A stretch of 9,168 nucleotides of DNA from Benthicola sp039584685 (GCA_039584685.1 JBDGXI010000204.1:1-9168); one strand, 5' to 3'; numbered from the stretch's first letter, positions 1-6,398 are shown. Program-made: numbers and translations. Notes: generated from the letters alone by a model not told the origin.

Positions 1-317
1 GCCACCTGCAGCCTGGCCTCGACGTCCGCCGAGCCGCCCGCGGTGACCGTGACTTGAGTCTCGAACGAACGGTACCCGATCAGTGAGACCCGAAGCGTGT
101 GGACTCCGGCCGGCACGTCGGGCACGACGAAGAAGCCGCCGGCTCCGCTGAGCACGGTCTGGCCGGCGACCATCACCGTGGCATCGGCCAGGGGAGCCGC
201 GAGATCGGAGGAGATGACTCTTCCCCGGATCTCGCCGGTCGCCTGTGCCTGGAGTGCAGTGGCGCTCACAGCGGTCGCTGCAAGCAAGACTAGGAAGTGC
301 CTAACCCACTTGCTCAT
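1..317 (-). CDS. N-terminal part of a TonB-dependent-receptor-type outer-membrane protein with a carboxypeptidase-regulatory-like domain (cut by window edge)
   Basis: Only the first 105 codons are present; the frame is still open at base 1. The ATG at 315-317 is preceded by GGAGG at 325-329 with a 7-nt spacer, a strong start. Residues 1-26 form a Sec signal peptide: a basic start (MSKWVRHF), a hydrophobic core and a likely signal peptidase I site near LQAQA. Residues 28-105 match the carboxypeptidase-regulatory-like beta-sandwich fold: GEIRGRVIS, PLADATVMVAG, GGFFVVPDVPAG, HTLRVSLIGYRS. In Gemmatimonadota and Bacteroidota this domain most often leads a SusC/RagA-like or other TonB-dependent receptor that imports large substrates across the outer membrane. 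The plug and barrel would lie outside the window, so the receptor identity is inferred. A secreted protein carrying only this domain, or a peptidase, remains possible. It is separated from the CDF gene by 338 nt and probably has its own promoter. Confidence 0.8.
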   Translation of the reverse strand, partial: MSKWVRHFLVLLAATAVSATALQAQATGEIRGRVISSDLAAPLADATVMVAGQTVLSGAGGFFVVPDVPAGVHTLRVSLIGYRSFETQVTVTAGGSADVEARLQV

Positions 318-427
318 CGGTTGACCTCCAACGACTTGTGTGGTGAACGGTCCTGCCCGACACTGCCCGCGACGGGACAATTTGACCGCTGTTGGGAATT
401 CCTGGCAGATTTGGTGTCCGGCAATTC

Positions 428-456
428 AATGTAACACCTTGTTTTCGCGGTGTTTA
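428..456 (-). promoter_or_regulatory. Candidate promoter for the TonB-receptor-type gene
   Basis: On the minus strand TAAACA (451-456) and TACATT (428-433) are separated by 17 nt, each matching 4 of 6 bases of the sigma-70 consensus. A TG one base upstream of the -10 gives an extended -10 (TGTTACATT). The predicted leader is about 100 nt. Both elements are covered by an imperfect dyad (431-457), as expected for a controlled promoter. This is pattern matching only; some phyla use different promoter rules. Confidence 0.35.
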
Positions 457-470
457 CGTCGATGTGACGT
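431..470. promoter_or_regulatory. Two overlapping dyads, possible operator upstream of the TonB-receptor-type gene
   Basis: On the plus strand GTAACACC (431-438) is mirrored by GGTGTTTAC (449-457) with one extra T. Immediately beside and overlapping it is a perfect ACGTC-N5-GACGT dyad (456-470). The first dyad lies over the candidate -10 and -35 boxes and the second just upstream of the -35. This arrangement fits a repressor or activator site, but no regulator is encoded in the window and the pattern is not one I can assign to a family. Confidence 0.3.
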
Positions 471-566
471 GGGGTAGGATTGGCAAGAGGCATGCCCGTA
501 GTAGTGCGGACGAAGGGGGCCTTCGGAGTCAGTGGCAGGGGACCGAAAAGGCCGTGGTCATTTCGG

Positions 567-580
567 GGAAGATATCTTCC
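567..580. repeat. Perfect 14-bp palindrome GGAAGATATCTTCC
   Basis: This perfect dyad with no spacer sits in the 338-nt stretch between the CDF gene and the TonB-receptor-type gene, about 75 nt past the CDF stop. It is relatively AT-rich at its centre against a GC-rich background. It could be a protein-binding site or the core of a hairpin. Apart from this palindrome, the dyads at 431-470 and the GC-rich hairpin at 631-648, I see nothing coding in 330-655. Confidence 0.4.
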
Positions 581-630
581 TGGAGTCGTCGGTCCGGATT
601 TCGGGAGGCACGCCGGGGAATCCGAAGAAG

Positions 631-648
631 CCGGGCGGCAGCCGCCGG
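631..648 (-). terminator. GC-rich hairpin just past the CDF stop codon, possible terminator
   Basis: GGCGGC-A-GCCGCC (634-646), with CCG and CGG flanks, begins about 9 nt after the CDF stop codon in the direction of transcription. It is followed on the minus strand only by CTTCTTC, not a true T-run, so intrinsic termination would be weak. A second inverted repeat, CGGATT (595-600) with AATCCG (619-624), lies just beyond and may contribute. Confidence 0.3.
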
Positions 649-655
649 ACGTCTT

Positions 656-1588
656 CTAGAAGGGCGTCTCGAGCCCGCCCGGATCGGTCGCGATTTCCGG
701 TTCCACGAACACGCGCGTGATTCGCAGATCGGCCTGGCGGATCTCCTTCTCGATGCGCTCGACGGCCTGCGCCGCCTCCTCCACCTGGTAACCGGGCCGG
801 AACCTGAGACCGAGCGTGAGCAGGATGTCGTCCGGGCCGAGATGCACTCCCATGATGCGGATGACCTGATCGACCGCTTCGTCCCCCAGGCAGATCTGCT
901 GGACCTGCTTGATCAGCCGATCGGATATCGCCTCGCCCACGAGCAGCGCGCGCGTCTCGTAGCCCAGGAAGACCGCCACGGCCGCGAGGAGGAACCCGAT
1001 CACGATCGACGCGGCCGCGTCGAGCACGGGCAGGTCGAGCGCCCGGGCCAGAAAGACGCCGAGGAAGGCCACGACCACACCGACGAGGGCCGACATGTCC
1101 TCCGCCACGGGGACGAAGACGCGTGGATCCTCGCTGTCCCGCACCCGCTGCCACAGGCTCTTCCCGCTCCCCTTCCCCCCGAGCTGTTTTAGAGCCACGC
1201 GGAGTGCCGCCGCCTCCACCACGAACGCGAGCGCCAGGACGGCGTAATTCCAGACCGGGTTCTTAGGCACCTCGGGATGCTTCAGGTGGGCGATCCCCTC
1301 GTACATGCTGAAGCCCCCACCGAGCCCGAACAGAATCATGGCGACGATGAGGCTCCAGAAGTAGAGCTCCGGTCCGTACCCGAACGGGTGCTGGCGGTCG
1401 GGGGGCCGGTGGCTGCGCCGGTTGCCGAACAGCAGAAGCGCCTGGTTTCCCGTGTCGGCGACCGAGTGGATGCCCTCGGAGAGCATGGCGGAGCTGCCGG
1501 TCACGGCAGACGCCACGAACTTGGCTACCGCGATGATGGCGTTGGCGATCATCGCGGCCACGACGGCGCGTGTGCTTCCAGCTGCCAT
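656..1588 (-). CDS. Cation diffusion facilitator transporter, SLC30A9/ZnT9-like subgroup
   Basis: This 310-aa inner-membrane protein belongs to the cation diffusion facilitator family, which exports divalent metals, usually Zn2+, in exchange for protons. Residues 9-31 are TM1. TM2 carries the first metal-site motif H41-S-V-A-D45 in the string HSVADTGNQALLLFG, followed by a loop with HPFGYG (67-72). TM3 is about 77-98, TM4 about 112-134, TM5 about 160-181 and TM6 about 186-209. The rest is the cytoplasmic ferredoxin-like domain, ending VFVEPE. At the second metal site in TM5 the usual HxxxD is replaced by VAEDMSALVG (E163, D164). The SEDPRVF...ED pattern, HSxxDTxNQ and the HPFG loop resemble human SLC30A9, so I place it there instead of with YiiP/CzcD exporters. 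The ATG at 1588 has GGGGGAG at 1594-1600, 5 nt away. It follows the 129-aa membrane protein by 36 nt and is probably cotranscribed with it. The metal is not certain. Confidence 0.93.
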   Translation of the reverse strand: MAAGSTRAVVAAMIANAIIAVAKFVASAVTGSSAMLSEGIHSVADTGNQALLLFGNRRSHRPPDRQHPFGYGPELYFWSLIVAMILFGLGGGFSMYEGIAHLKHPEVPKNPVWNYAVLALAFVVEAAALRVALKQLGGKGSGKSLWQRVRDSEDPRVFVPVAEDMSALVGVVVAFLGVFLARALDLPVLDAAASIVIGFLLAAVAVFLGYETRALLVGEAISDRLIKQVQQICLGDEAVDQVIRIMGVHLGPDDILLTLGLRFRPGYQVEEAAQAVERIEKEIRQADLRITRVFVEPEIATDPGGLETPF

Positions 1589-1624
1589 GCCGGCTCCCCC
1601 GGGCTGGCGTGGGGCGCCCGAAGG

Positions 1625-2014
1625 TCAGGCGAGAGGGTTCAGCCCGACTCGCACGGTATAGGACTTCGGGAACGTCGGTACGATGCACCCTCTGAGGTCG
1701 AGATCGCCAGCGTTGCCCCGCTCGATGGCCTCCGGTGCCGGCAGGCCGTACTGAACCGGGACCACCTGTACGCCGAGGCTCGCGTGCCGGTCCACGCTGA
1801 CATCTACCGGTCCCACGGTGAGGAGCGCCGCCGCCACGGCGAAGGCCGGAAACGCCCAGCGGGCGTGCGGCCGCCCGCGCCTCAGGAGCGCCCACCCGGA
1901 TATGCCGGTCGCCACCAGGACTCCGAAGACGATCGGTATGTGGGGGATCAGTGGGATTCCACCGCTGAGCCGGACGAAGGCCACGGCCAGAGCCAGGATG
2001 ATGAGGGGTCGCAT
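1625..2014 (-). CDS. Hypothetical small membrane protein, 129 aa
   Basis: I do not recognise the family. Three hydrophobic segments are visible: about residues 2-20 (LIILALAVAFV), 25-44 (IPIVFGVLVATGISGWALL) and 52-67 (ARWAFPAFAVAAALLTVG), the first two separated by a Gly/Pro-rich turn (GGIPLIPHIP). A soluble tail of about 60 residues follows with one Cys in DLRGCIVP and ends in TVRVGLNPLA. Codon third positions are strongly G/C, like the neighbours, which supports a real gene. The start at ATG 2012-2014 is the first possible one after the long leader; the nearest Shine-Dalgarno-like stretch (GGAAAGAGAG) is weak, while a strong one (AAAGGGAGGT, 2061-2070) lies 46 nt away across a hairpin. It is 36 nt upstream of the CDF transporter gene, so a shared transcript is likely, but a shared function is only a guess. 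Confidence 0.6.
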   Translation of the reverse strand: MRPLIILALAVAFVRLSGGIPLIPHIPIVFGVLVATGISGWALLRRGRPHARWAFPAFAVAAALLTVGPVDVSVDRHASLGVQVVPVQYGLPAPEAIERGNAGDLDLRGCIVPTFPKSYTVRVGLNPLA

Positions 2015-2030
2015 GATCGTCTCTCTTTCC

Positions 2031-2047
2031 GGGGCGCCGGGCGCCCC
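2031..2047 (-). promoter_or_regulatory. Perfect GC hairpin in the leader of the 129-aa membrane protein gene
   Basis: GGGGCGCC and GGCGCCCC flank a single central base, giving a 17-nt perfect inverted repeat that lies 16 nt upstream of the ATG at 2014. There is no T-run on either side, so it is not a standard terminator. It sits between the start codon and the strongest Shine-Dalgarno-like sequence nearby (2061-2070). It could control translation or protect the 5' end of a processed transcript. The rest of the 127-nt gap 2015-2141 shows no gene. Confidence 0.4.
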
Positions 2048-2141
2048 TCGGCGTGTCCGTACCTCCCTTTGTCAGTAGGAGACGTCGGAGCGGACGATCA
2101 TTGCACAGGCGCCGAAGAGCGACTGCGTTGGTGGATCAGGC

Positions 2142-3278
2142 CTAGTCCGTGCCCACGGCCTCCAGCCGGAACCGGTGCAGCCGCTGCACGTCGTACTCAT
2201 CGCGCACGGTGGCCCACACGGTGTCGCCCCTGAAGACGGGTCTCGGACTGAGGGAGAAGCCCTCGGGCGTGTCGACCTGGCCCAAGTAGTCTCCGGTCGT
2301 CTCGAACACGTCGAACCGGACGGGAGTCCGGTAGGGGTTCACGGCCCGGCCCAGGCGCTCCTCCTCGGCCTTCTGTTCTTCGGCGTCCATGTAGCGCTCC
2401 GAGGGAGCCGGAACGTGGACCCAGATCCGCCCGTCTTCGGACGGATAGAACCCGTCGTAGGCCGGCTTGACAGGCGGAATCGGGGGGCCGTTCCACTTCC
2501 ATCCCGGATAGTTCCGGCGGAAGTTGGCCGTCATGCGCTCGCGTTCGGCCTCCGCTTCCCCGCCGTCGACCGGCACGGGGTCGTACGCCCGACGGATCCG
2601 GAGAACGCCCTCCGGCCGGAGGAGATCGAAGGAGTAGCCCTCGCTGATGCCGATGGCGACATAGCGCGCCAGACCGCTCTTCCACTCGAAGACCGACGTT
2701 CCGAGGTTCGTGACGATGTACGTCAGGAGGGCGCCGGCGGTGTCCGCGATGAGAGGTGCGCTGGTATTGAAGCTTCCGGCGATGCGGTAGAAGCCATCGT
2801 ACTCGCCGTCCGCCGAGTACAACGTAATCCGCCCATTCCCGGGGTCGCGCAGGGCTACGCGGCCGTCGGGGAGGATCGCCAGGCCTGAGTCCGGCTGCTT
2901 GTACTCTCCCGGGCCCTCGCCCTCCCTGCCCACGTCGCGCAGCCAGTTGCCGTCCGGGGAGTACACCCTGAGCACCGGGACGTGGGCGTCGTAGGCGTAC
3001 ATGAGGCCTTCGGCGTCCACAGCGATCGCGCGCAGGTTACCGAACTGGTATTGCTCCTCCCCCTCCAGGACGCCGATTCCGACCTCGGACACGAGCGTCC
3101 TGTCGGACTCCCACACCTGCCCGGAAACGGTCCGAACCACGACGGTGTCAGCGATCGTGTCGATAGCTGCCGTCCAGCGTGGCATGTCGGACGAATCGTC
3201 GCCCGTGCTACCACAGGCCATCGCGAGAAGCGTGCATACGAGCACGGGCGGGAACGAGGCGATTCGTCTCAAGTCCAC
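2142..3278 (-). CDS. Lipoprotein with a six-bladed beta-propeller (NHL-like) domain
   Basis: A 378-aa protein. The reading frame is open far upstream, but the real start is GTG at 3276-3278: GGAG at 3287-3290 lies 8 nt away, and translation begins MDLRRIASFPPVLVCTLLAMAC, a lipoprotein signal peptide with the lipidated Cys at 22. The lipobox (AMAC) is less standard than LAGC. The mature part has propeller repeats with the pattern AIAVDAEGLMYAYD...VLRVYSPDGNWLRDVGREGEGPGEY (about 84-126), then LAILPDGRVALRDPGNGRITLYSADGE (about 133-159) and VKPAYDGFYPSEDGRIWVHVP (about 270-290), ending FDVFETTGDYLGQV and TVWATV blades. This is the 6-bladed beta-propeller family common in Bacteroidota and Gemmatimonadota; most members have no known function, and binding of an envelope ligand is a usual guess. 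A charged stretch at 240-256 and 296-311 interrupts blades. It is the last gene of the coupled three-gene set. Confidence 0.85.
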   Translation of the reverse strand: MDLRRIASFPPVLVCTLLAMACGSTGDDSSDMPRWTAAIDTIADTVVVRTVSGQVWESDRTLVSEVGIGVLEGEEQYQFGNLRAIAVDAEGLMYAYDAHVPVLRVYSPDGNWLRDVGREGEGPGEYKQPDSGLAILPDGRVALRDPGNGRITLYSADGEYDGFYRIAGSFNTSAPLIADTAGALLTYIVTNLGTSVFEWKSGLARYVAIGISEGYSFDLLRPEGVLRIRRAYDPVPVDGGEAEAERERMTANFRRNYPGWKWNGPPIPPVKPAYDGFYPSEDGRIWVHVPAPSERYMDAEEQKAEEERLGRAVNPYRTPVRFDVFETTGDYLGQVDTPEGFSLSPRPVFRGDTVWATVRDEYDVQRLHRFRLEAVGTD

Positions 3279-3283
3279 GTCGC

Positions 3284-3727
3284 TTACTCCGTTGGCTGGT
3301 CCTGCCGCTCGTACAGGGCGAGTGTCGCCCGGTAGTCGCTGGGCGAGATATCGCCGGGCGTGTCGGGATAGGGGTTGAGCTGAAGCAGCCTCAGCTCGTA
3401 GCCGGCGAGCACGACTCCGCTCGGTCCCGATTCCGGGTTGGTATGCAGCGTGTCCTCTTTCGCGTCGGCCTCGGCCGGGGCGACCTCCAGGACCACCGCG
3501 CCGTTGCCGGCCCACACGCACTGCACCCGAGACGGGCAGCGCGAGTCCTCGGAGACCTCCAGAAAGCGGACGCTGGTGTGAATCGCATCGAGCGTGGCTC
3601 TCTCGTGCAATTTCAGTGTGAACGCATCGCCGGGCTTCGGGCCCGCCGGCTCGCCATCGCACGCGACCAGGCCGGCGGCGGCGCCGAGCGCTACCCAACC
3701 CCAACCCAGTGCTGCGAGCCTGGTCAT
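3284..3727 (-). CDS. Small lipoprotein with a DSRCP-x4-CVWAG motif, function unknown
   Basis: A 147-aa protein. Residues 1-22 are a signal peptide ending in the lipobox L20-V-A-C23, so it is expected to be lipid-anchored. The mature part contains EDSRCPSRVQCVWAGNGAVV, with C64 and C70 as the only cysteines after the lipid anchor and so a likely disulfide. The motif recurs in short lipoproteins and secreted proteins of environmental bacteria without a known role. The remaining sequence looks all-beta (FTLKLHERATL, TSVRFLEVS, YELRLLQLNPYP, YRATLALYE). The ATG at 3725-3727 lies 4 nt after the TPR gene's stop and uses AGGA at 3735-3738, inside that gene. Its own stop at 3284-3286 is 5 nt before the propeller GTG. 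Translational coupling on both sides suggests a joint role with its neighbours. Confidence 0.8.
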   Translation of the reverse strand: MTRLAALGWGWVALGAAAGLVACDGEPAGPKPGDAFTLKLHERATLDAIHTSVRFLEVSEDSRCPSRVQCVWAGNGAVVLEVAPAEADAKEDTLHTNPESGPSGVVLAGYELRLLQLNPYPDTPGDISPSDYRATLALYERQDQPTE

Positions 3728-3731
3728 CGAG

Positions 3732-6122
3732 CTATCCTCGCTCCCGCACGATCTCCCTGAGCCTGTCCCGTGCTGCTTCTACCTGCGCCTGTAGCTCGGG
3801 ATCCGCGTCCTTCCAGAAGTCGATGAACCGGGCGTACAGTTGCGCCGCTTCCTCCGTGTCTCCCGCATCGTCCCGCAGCCTGGCCAGGGCAAGAACGGCT
3901 CGCGGCCGGTCGATCGTCGCCCGGTAGTAGACCTCCGCCCGTTCCGCGTCGCCAAGCTCGAGGTTGAGATCGGCCACCCAAAGGGTCAGGATTTCGTTGA
4001 GAGGAATCAGGAACCCCCAACCCGTCGCTTCGCGCTGCAAAGACTCGAGACGAGCCAGGGCTCCTTCGGGGTCACCCACGGCCCACTGGGTCCTGGCGTC
4101 CAGCATCTCCACCAACCACCGCTGCGTCTCGGCGCCGGCCGAGTCACCCGCGGCATCGAGAGAGTCCGTCTCGGCCGACCAGCGGCGCGTGATCGCCGCG
4201 ACGTCCGCCTCCCGCCCCTGCTCCGCCGCGACCAGCAGACGTGGCAGCGCGCTCCTGTCCACGGAAATGGTATCCGCTTCAGTCAACGTCAGCTCATCGC
4301 GCAGCACCGCATCCGGAACCGGCAGGCCCAGCAGCCGCGCGCGATAGGTCTGGAACGGACGGGCGAAGCCCATACGCGGATCCGCAACGGCAGCATAGAA
4401 ATCCGCCCACCGGCCGCGATCGAGCTCGGTGAGCGAAAGATTGATCGCCAGGTTGAACTCGAAGTCCGTCGATGTACCGCCTTCGAGCAGCCGCCGGATC
4501 GCCTCGGTCCTGGCTTCCAGCATAGACGGATGACTAAGATCCGCGCCCACCGTGGCCAGAGCGTTCCGATCTCTAAAGGCTGTCGTGTCCAGGACGGCGA
4601 AGGCCTCTGCCCGGGCCGCGGCATCGCCGAACGCGATGTCGAACGAGATCTCGCTGGCTTGAAGAGTTGGACTTCCACCCGAGATCTCCCGGAAGGCGTC
4701 CAGGCGCTGTCGGGCCAGCGCGCTGTCACCCATCGCGAAGGCGTTCTCGATCACGTGAATGTGAATGGGGCCAATGGACGGGTCGAGAGCCAGCGCCCTT
4801 CCGAAGGTGCGCTCGCTCTGGGCAAGCGCGTCTGTGAGCGCCTGATAGCCGAGGTGATAGTAGGTCTCGCCGAGCAGCGACCACGCCTCGACATCCTCCG
4901 GATGCAGGCGGACCGCCTCGTTGAATATGTCGATCGCTTCGTAGACCCTGCCGCCGATGAAAGCCACGTAGCCTTCGACGAGCATGCGCTCGCGGGCCGG
5001 CAGCCGATCGGCCAGCTGATGAGCGGTCAGATAGTGGCCTCCGGTCGCGCCGTTCCCGTTCTCCCAACCGTACGCCTTGGATACCTGGTAGTGCGCCATG
5101 GCGAACGTGGAGTCGATTCCAATGGCACGCTGATAGGCTTCGATCGCGGAGACGAAGTCGGACCGGCGGTAGAAGGCCTCACCTTCCAGGTACGCTTTGA
5201 GCGCGTCCACCGACGTGGTCGTGAGCCGCGCCAGGTCGACCGTGGATACGGCCGCATCCTCGGGCGTCGGGGTCACTCCAACGATCTCGACGGTGAACCG
5301 GTCGATCAGGGCGAAGGCGCTGTCGCCTTCCACGGATCCCACTGACCGCGCCTGTCCGAGCTGCCGACCCGTCTCGACGTCGTAGATGTCGGCGGAAGCC
5401 TGGGTGCGACTACCTGCAACGACGAGATCGCCGATCAACGCGTAGGCGGCGCCGGACTGTCGTGCCACATCGAGGGCCGTATCGAGATCGGGTGCGTCGC
5501 CGTCTCCCACGGCGGCGTCCCACCGGGCGAGGACGGTTCGGCTGGACACCGTTCGCAGACCCGCCAGCCCGTTCAGGTTGGTGGAAAGGGTGTTGGCCAT
5601 GCCCTCGCGCCAGAACTCCGATTCCTCCCCGCTCACCGTGAACGGCAGAACCGCGATGGCCGGGGAGGCTTCGTCGGCCTCCGCATCGCGGGGTCCCCGG
5701 AAGGTCACCTCGGGCCGCAGCACGAAGAACGCTCCCACGACGAGCGCGCTGATCCCGACCAGCGCGAACACACCACTCGGCCAGCGGCGAGACCTGGGTT
5801 CCGCAACAATCGCCTCGATCTCGCCTTCCGTGGGGTCCTCGGTGCGCTTCATCCCTTCGGGCGTGAGCTCGAACGCCCAGGCCATGACGAGGGCCACCGG
5901 GAATCCGAGGATGAGGAGGAGAGCGATGGTCCGCGTGACGCCGAGGATGAGGAGGAGAGCGATGGTCCGCGTGACGGAATCGGGAAGCGCGAGGGCCGGA
6001 ACCAGGATGTCGGCGACCTGAAGCACTACGAAGGCCACGCCACCATATACGGCGGCGACCTTGAACACTCGCCGGCGCTTCAGCTCGGCGAACAGTCTCT
6101 GGTAGCTGGGAGTACCTGCCAT
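3732..6122 (-). CDS. Membrane-anchored TolB-N-like/TPR protein with a duplicated transmembrane segment
   Basis: A 796-aa protein. The N-terminus (YQRLFAELKRRRVFKVAAVYGG) is cytoplasmic by the positive-inside rule. TM1 is about 22-45, TM2 about 50-84, then a cytoplasmic loop AFELTPEGMKRTEDP, and TM3 about 117-136. Residues 154-280 resemble the TolB N-terminal-like domain seen in COG5616 proteins (AIAVLPFTVSGEESEFWREGMANTLSTNL, then ARQSGAAYALIGDLV). From about 305 come TPR-like helices (ALKAYLEGEAFYRRSDFVSAIEAYQRAIG; YEAIDIFNEAVRLHPEDVEAWSLLGETYYHLG), with further helical repeats to the C-terminus (GDTEEAAQLYARFIDFWKDADPELQ). No kinase, cyclase or DNA-binding domain is visible, unlike many relatives that carry one at the N-terminus. 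VTRTIALLLILG occurs twice in a row (50-61, 62-73), owing to a perfect 36-bp tandem repeat. The open frame continues 238 codons upstream, but the ATG at 6120-6122 matches the family start; GAGGAG at 6136-6141 is 13 nt away, rather long. Confidence 0.9.
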   Translation of the reverse strand: MAGTPSYQRLFAELKRRRVFKVAAVYGGVAFVVLQVADILVPALALPDSVTRTIALLLILGVTRTIALLLILGFPVALVMAWAFELTPEGMKRTEDPTEGEIEAIVAEPRSRRWPSGVFALVGISALVVGAFFVLRPEVTFRGPRDAEADEASPAIAVLPFTVSGEESEFWREGMANTLSTNLNGLAGLRTVSSRTVLARWDAAVGDGDAPDLDTALDVARQSGAAYALIGDLVVAGSRTQASADIYDVETGRQLGQARSVGSVEGDSAFALIDRFTVEIVGVTPTPEDAAVSTVDLARLTTTSVDALKAYLEGEAFYRRSDFVSAIEAYQRAIGIDSTFAMAHYQVSKAYGWENGNGATGGHYLTAHQLADRLPARERMLVEGYVAFIGGRVYEAIDIFNEAVRLHPEDVEAWSLLGETYYHLGYQALTDALAQSERTFGRALALDPSIGPIHIHVIENAFAMGDSALARQRLDAFREISGGSPTLQASEISFDIAFGDAAARAEAFAVLDTTAFRDRNALATVGADLSHPSMLEARTEAIRRLLEGGTSTDFEFNLAINLSLTELDRGRWADFYAAVADPRMGFARPFQTYRARLLGLPVPDAVLRDELTLTEADTISVDRSALPRLLVAAEQGREADVAAITRRWSAETDSLDAAGDSAGAETQRWLVEMLDARTQWAVGDPEGALARLESLQREATGWGFLIPLNEILTLWVADLNLELGDAERAEVYYRATIDRPRAVLALARLRDDAGDTEEAAQLYARFIDFWKDADPELQAQVEAARDRLREIVRERG
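5905..5976. repeat. Perfect 36-bp tandem direct duplication (two copies) inside the TPR gene
   Basis: Copy 1 is 5905-5940 and copy 2 is 5941-5976. The two 36-base units are identical, and the match ends exactly at the outer borders. The unit is 12 codons, so the frame is kept and residues VTRTIALLLILG are doubled. Perfect identity, including wobble positions, points to a recent slippage event or an assembly artefact. Confidence 0.97.
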
Positions 6123-6221
6123 GGGCTGTGTCGTTCTCCTCTGCGTGATCTGGTCCGGGCCTCGGATCGGCCGCCCAAGATCGCCCGGTCCGGGAGGCGA
6201 GGGCAACTGCGGACGGAACGC

Positions 6222-6279
6222 GCAGTGAGGCAGTGAGTTTTCAAACCGTATGGAAAATTCCCACTTTCCCACTTTTCCA
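6222..6279. repeat. Small tandem repeats and an inverted repeat in the divergent intergenic region
   Basis: GCAGTGAG occurs twice in direct succession (6222-6229, 6230-6237). A few bases on, TGGAAAA (6251-6257) and TTTTCCA (6273-6279) form a perfect 7-bp inverted repeat whose 15-nt interior consists of TTCCCACT (6258-6265) followed by TTCCCAC (6266-6272). The block lies 100-157 nt upstream of the TPR gene start and 120-177 nt upstream of the molybdenum hydroxylase start, so it may serve either or both. No coding sequence is evident in 6123-6398. Confidence 0.5.
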
Positions 6280-6313
6280 GAGGATCCGCGACACACACCC
6301 CGCCCTATCGACT

Positions 6314-6340
6314 TTGAGCCCGCAGCGACTATTCTTATAG
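6314..6340 (+). promoter_or_regulatory. Weak candidate promoter for the molybdenum hydroxylase genes
   Basis: TTGAGC (6314-6319) and TTATAG (6335-6340) are 15 nt apart in the most AT-rich part of the gap before the plus-strand genes. Spacing is shorter than the ideal 17 and the -10 is only a partial match. The predicted leader would be about 52 nt. I see no equally good candidate for the minus-strand operon. Confidence 0.3.
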
Positions 6341-6398
6341 AGCAGGCTTCACCACCTCTTCGGCGCAGATCGGCAATCCAGGACAAGGGGCGTAGCCG

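Noticed and set aside
2031..2047. The GC hairpin as an intrinsic terminator for the propeller gene
   Set aside because: No T-run follows on the minus strand, and it lies 95 nt past the stop and close to the next start codon.
392..2233. Plus-strand open frames of 266 and 318 codons opposite the CDF and small membrane protein genes
   Set aside because: They are charged and Arg/His-rich with no recognisable family; the minus strand encodes a clear transporter there.
3279..3704. Upstream extension of the beta-propeller frame
   Set aside because: It overlaps the small lipoprotein gene in another frame and would bury the lipoprotein signal peptide that follows the GTG at 3278.
3840..5345. 501-codon plus-strand open frame opposite the TPR gene
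   Set aside because: Its sequence is low-complexity Arg/Gly-rich with no domain, and the minus strand has a convincing TPR protein.
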